From an uncultured Eggerthella sp. (GTDB taxonomy: Bacteria > Actinomycetota > Coriobacteriia > Coriobacteriales > Eggerthellaceae): 16,935 nucleotides of DNA. Positions 14,452-16,935 of this stretch are shown here, piece after piece. The DNA lies in assembly GCA_900547965.1 (NCBI GenBank), contig URJE01000030.1, positions 1 to 16,935 of the forward strand. The letters run 5' to 3'. Each line of letters starts with the position of its first letter. The first letter of the stretch is position 1. A program made the translations under genes and the position numbers. Below the pieces are notes generated by a model, which saw nothing but the letters and a program-made list of their open reading frames with translations, did no database searches and had not been told where the DNA came from.

Positions 14452-14636
14452 AAGTCTGCATGTTGTCCCGAGCGGTCGATATGACACACATTTGATAAAA
14501 ACATGCATTTTGTCTAGGGGATATGGCGGTATTTAAGCTGCGTTATCAGAATAGGCAGAGCAATTGATTGGCTGCGCGCGTTGATGCGGGCGGCCCAGCG
14601 CAATAATGAAACACGAACGAAAGGTACCGAGCCCGC
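14452..14636. other. Divergent control region between mntP and the MATE gene
   Basis: This part of the region must hold the start of mntP transcription and the MATE promoter. TTGATA at 14492-14497 is a possible plus-strand -35, and on the minus strand TAGACA (complement of 14511-14516) resembles a -35. Neither pairs with a convincing -10 at 16-18 bp. I see no gene here. Confidence 0.35.
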
Positions 14637-16181
14637 ATGGCCGAAGAGCAAATCCAGGGAGAACGGAAAGAGCATCAGGGGGCACATTTCGAAGAGGGCA
14701 CTATGCGCAAGCATGTTGCTGGGGGAGCAACTGCTAAAGGCAACGACCGCACCGCGCGTATGGGAACGGGTCCCATTCCGAAATTGGTGCTGGAATTCGC
14801 CATTCCCTCTATTGTGGGCATGCTGGTTAACGGCGCCTACAACGTAATTGACTCCATCTTCCTTGGCCAGGCCATGGGCGAGATTGGCCTTTCGGTAGCA
14901 ACTGCCGCCATGCCGCTGATGACGATCTTCATGGCGTTGGGCATGCTCATCGGCAATGGCGGCAACGCGCTTGCCGCACTGCGTTTGGGCGAAGGCAACA
15001 AGCAGGCTGCTGAAAAGAGCCTTGGCAATACGGTGTGTCTTGGAATCATCATTGCGGTTGTGGTGGCTGTAATCGCCTGCATTCCGCCCTGCATGGAGGC
15101 GCTCCTCTCGCTTTCCAGCGCTACGCCTGAAATCCACGATTACACGTACTCGTTCATCCAGATCATCGCTTTCGGCGTTATCTTCCAGATTATCGGCATG
15201 GGCGTAAACAACTTCATCCGTACGGCAGGCGCACCAAACCGCGCCTTGCTTACCATGGTTATCGGCACGTTTTCTTGCATCATTCTGAACTACCTGTTTG
15301 TGTTGGTTTTCGGATGGGGCGTTGTGGGCAGTGCACTGGCTACTGTGCTTGGCCAGGGCGTTTCCTGTGTTTGTGTATTGTGGTACTTCCTGTTCACCAA
15401 GAACGTTGCATTCAAGCTGCACGCACGCAACTTGAAGCTCGATGCCGAAGTGGTAGGATTCATTTTTTCTTTGGGTGTTGCCAGCTTCATCATGCAGATG
15501 GCTATGTCGGTCATCAACTTCCTTGTTAACTATTTGCTGGTGTTTTACGGTGCGCAGAGCCCCTTGGGCGCTGAGGCCGCGTTGGCGTCTATCGGCGTTG
15601 TTCAGCGTTGCGCCATGTTTACCGTGCTGCCCCTTATTGGCACCGCAGTAGCGATTCAGCCGCTGCTGGGATTCAACTATGGGGCAGGGCTTATCCCGCG
15701 CGTGCGCGAGACTGTGCGGTTCGGCATTTTGATGGCTACGGTTATCGGCACCTGCATGTGGGTCATGATTATGCTGTTCTCGGGCGATATCGTAAGCTTC
15801 TTTGGCATTCGCGCTGACGCCCTGCGCGATTTCACTGCCTTTGCGCTGAAAATCCAGCTGCTTGTGCTTCCGGTTGTCGGCTTCCAGATTGTGGTGGGCA
15901 ACTACTTCCAGGCAACGGGGCAGCCGATGAAATCTATCATTCTTTCCCTTACCCGTCAGGTTCTGTTCCTTATTCCTCTGTATATCGTGTTGCCTATCGT
16001 GCTGCCTGTGCTGGTGCCTACGCTTACCGGTTTGGACGCTCTGTATTTTGCGGTGCCGATCGCTGATGGTCTTTCCGTTGTTGCCGCGGCGGCGTTCCTC
16101 GCATTCGAGATGCGCCGTTTGAAGCGCGTTGAGGCGGGAGAGGAAACGTCTCGCTTTGGCAAGGGCGCAAAGCATTCGTAG
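14637..16181 (+). CDS. MATE-family multidrug/sodium antiporter (MepA/NorM-like)
   Basis: 514 residues from ATG at 14637. An ATG at 14703 with AGAGGG four bases upstream (492 residues) may be the true start, since the family's core only begins near residue 42. MATE proteins export cationic drugs and metabolites in exchange for Na+ or H+. Twelve helices are predicted. Family features are GPIPKLVLEFAIPSIVGMLV at helix 1, NVIDSIFLGQAMG after it, GNGGNALAALRLGEG at the first intracellular loop, GVNNFIRTAGAPN, and in the second half QRCAMFTVLPLIGTAVAIQPLLGFNYGA (as adjacent segments) and NYFQATGQPMKS. Residues 1-40 are a hydrophilic, low-complexity leader. The substrate cannot be told. It stands alone, divergent from mntP. 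Confidence 0.9.
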   Translation: MAEEQIQGERKEHQGAHFEEGTMRKHVAGGATAKGNDRTARMGTGPIPKLVLEFAIPSIVGMLVNGAYNVIDSIFLGQAMGEIGLSVATAAMPLMTIFMALGMLIGNGGNALAALRLGEGNKQAAEKSLGNTVCLGIIIAVVVAVIACIPPCMEALLSLSSATPEIHDYTYSFIQIIAFGVIFQIIGMGVNNFIRTAGAPNRALLTMVIGTFSCIILNYLFVLVFGWGVVGSALATVLGQGVSCVCVLWYFLFTKNVAFKLHARNLKLDAEVVGFIFSLGVASFIMQMAMSVINFLVNYLLVFYGAQSPLGAEAALASIGVVQRCAMFTVLPLIGTAVAIQPLLGFNYGAGLIPRVRETVRFGILMATVIGTCMWVMIMLFSGDIVSFFGIRADALRDFTAFALKIQLLVLPVVGFQIVVGNYFQATGQPMKSIILSLTRQVLFLIPLYIVLPIVLPVLVPTLTGLDALYFAVPIADGLSVVAAAAFLAFEMRRLKRVEAGEETSRFGKGAKHS

Positions 16182-16210
16182 ACGCCCATCGCACATCATG
16201 CGGGTTTCGC

Positions 16211-16256
16211 TTGTGGGCTGGTTGCCTGTAGACGAGTGGCGGTTGTGGGCTGGTTG
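16211..16256. repeat. Two direct copies of a 14-bp repeat
   Basis: TTGTGGGCTGGTTG occurs at 16211-16224 and again at 16243-16256, 32 bp apart, directly after the MATE gene. No coding role is seen. Confidence 0.6.
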
Positions 16257-16317
16257 ACAGCCTGCAGGCTAGCGATGGCTGTCATGCTTAGCACCGAAGA
16301 GCACGATGCAGAACATG

Positions 16318-16463
16318 GCTGCCCGCAAGCGGACGGCAGCTGTCCGCGAAGGGACGCGCGCTCGAGGGCGTTATCGCCGACTGCCCGCAGGCGGCAGCTG
16401 CCGGAGAAGCCGAGCGCCTTCGCGTACTCTGCGACGACCGCCCGCAGGCGGGCGGCGGCTGCG
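16318..16463. repeat. Three related GC-rich palindromic elements (REP-like)
   Basis: A core close to GCCCGCAGGCGG-CGGCAGCTG recurs from about 16320, 16382 and 16439. Each copy can form a hairpin: GCGGAC/GTCCGC (16329-16334 with 16342-16347), the palindrome GGCAGCTGCC (16393-16402), and CCGCCCG/CGGGCGG (16438-16444 with 16449-16455). The copies differ in sequence yet keep self-complementarity, as in REP-type elements. No transposase is nearby. Confidence 0.6.
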
Positions 16464-16533
16464 GTTCGTAAAGCGCTCGTTGATGCTTGCATTAAATGCC
16501 TGTTAACGCTGAACCTTTGCCTCTTGTATCCTA

Positions 16534-16698
16534 TTGCCGCAAACGTCAAACTTCACCGAATCGGCATGGCCGCAAACGTCGGACCGCACCGAGTCAGCTT
16601 CGCCGCAAACGTCAGACCGAGCCGAAACGACTTGGCCGCAAACGCCAAATCGCGGCGAATCGGCTTGGCTGCAAACGTCAGACCACACCGAATCGGCA
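16534..16698. repeat. Five tandem 33-bp direct repeats (iteron-like array)
   Basis: Units begin at 16534, 16567, 16600, 16633 and 16666, with no register slip. Each carries a near-invariant core GCCGCAAACGTC (one substitution in units 4 and 5) and a looser second half around CACCGAATCGGC. The array ends about 58 bp before a promoter. Since 33 is a multiple of three and the unit has no stop, several frames are open on both strands as 11-residue repeats; none has a good ribosome site. The cores lie on nearly the same face of the helix. Confidence 0.85.
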
Positions 16699-16755
16699 TG
16701 GTCTGGAAAACACCTGAATATTTGCAAAAGTCAACATATCATATCAATTTGTGTA

Positions 16756-16785
16756 TTAACGTAGATTGAAATGATGCGCTATACT
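16756..16785 (+). promoter_or_regulatory. Promoter of the gene at the right edge
   Basis: TTAACG (16756-16761) and TATACT (16780-16785, five of six consensus bases) are 18 bp apart, and the start codon follows 53 bp later with a good ribosome site between. The surrounding sequence is markedly AT-rich compared with the repeats before it. Confidence 0.55.
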
Positions 16786-16838
16786 GCCCGAACATGGCGC
16801 AGCGTGCGCTTGTTCAAATCGAGGAAGGAATAAACAAA

Positions 16839-16935
16839 ATGTCTGAAGCAATGACGCAGCACTCCACCACTCGTGCTCGTTCCGTCGCGTTCTGTGGCTT
16901 TTCTTTCTCTCTTTTTGCCGGGGCGACAGGGCAGC
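16839..16935 (+). CDS. N-terminus of an unidentified, probably membrane protein (truncated by the window)
   Basis: An open frame starts at ATG 16839 with GAGGAAGGA eight to nine bases upstream and continues beyond the window; 32 codons are visible. The protein starts with a short polar segment (MSEAMTQHSTTRAR) followed by a hydrophobic stretch (SVAFCGFSFSLFAGATG), which suggests a cytoplasmic N-terminus leading into a first membrane helix. That is too little to name a family. The good ribosome site and upstream promoter make it a real gene. The 33-bp repeat array upstream may control it. Confidence 0.65.
   Translation, partial: MSEAMTQHSTTRARSVAFCGFSFSLFAGATGQ

Noticed and set aside
14411..14520. 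yybP-ykoY manganese riboswitch in the mntP leader
   Set aside because: The leader is dominated by a simple palindrome, and I cannot trace the conserved four-way-junction loops; a covariance-model search would settle it.
14514..16199. 561-codon open frame on the minus strand opposite the MATE gene
   Set aside because: The product is His/Arg/Asn/Gln-rich with no family pattern, and the opposite strand encodes a clear MATE protein. It is an effect of codon bias.
16534..16698. CRISPR array
   Set aside because: The units are contiguous direct repeats with drifting sequence, not identical repeats separated by unique spacers, and no cas gene is present.

Overview
The window reads as a chromosomal segment of a moderately high-GC bacterium, most likely an actinobacterium of the class Coriobacteriia (Eggerthellaceae-like). 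That placement is inferred from gene content, codon choice and the tilS / hpt / ftsH / fol order; no database search was possible. The genes are almost all ordinary housekeeping or envelope genes, with short spacing and clear Shine-Dalgarno sites. The unusual material lies in the gaps between them.

Layout. Positions 5-614: two small membrane proteins, the second with a TM2 domain. 808-1746: a strongly expressed-looking class I fructose-bisphosphate aldolase with its own promoter and terminator. 1747-2391: a gap with two strong terminators, a 36-bp tandem repeat and hairpins. 2392-2859: a lone A24 prepilin-peptidase-like protein. 2860-3250: a gap dominated by a 25-bp perfect inverted repeat. 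3251-3334: tRNA-Leu(CAA) on the minus strand with its own promoter and terminator. 3548-5399: an aminotransferase overlapping a HAD hydrolase. 5433-6639: a TetR regulator and a four-helix holin-like protein on the minus strand.

6764-13836 is a long co-oriented run: tilS, maf, a terminator, then hpt, ftsH, a folP-folK fusion and birA. It combines tRNA-Ile lysidine formation, nucleotide sanitation, purine salvage, membrane protein quality control, folate synthesis and biotin attachment. Spacing is tight from hpt onward, and birA overlaps the fol gene, so hpt-ftsH-folPK-birA is probably one transcript fed by a promoter after the maf terminator and by read-through. 13859-14410 is a convergent mntP (manganese exporter) with a perfect palindromic operator candidate in its leader. 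14637-16181 is a MATE efflux transporter, divergent from mntP.

16182-16838 holds no convincing gene. It contains two copies of a 14-bp repeat, three related GC-rich palindromic elements, then five 33-bp direct repeats just upstream of a promoter. That promoter serves a gene that starts at 16839 and runs off the window.

I did not find a defence system, CRISPR array, integrase or transposase. The best candidates for something undescribed are the MITE-like inverted repeat at 2938-3119, the iteron-like array at 16534-16698, and the palindrome in front of mntP.
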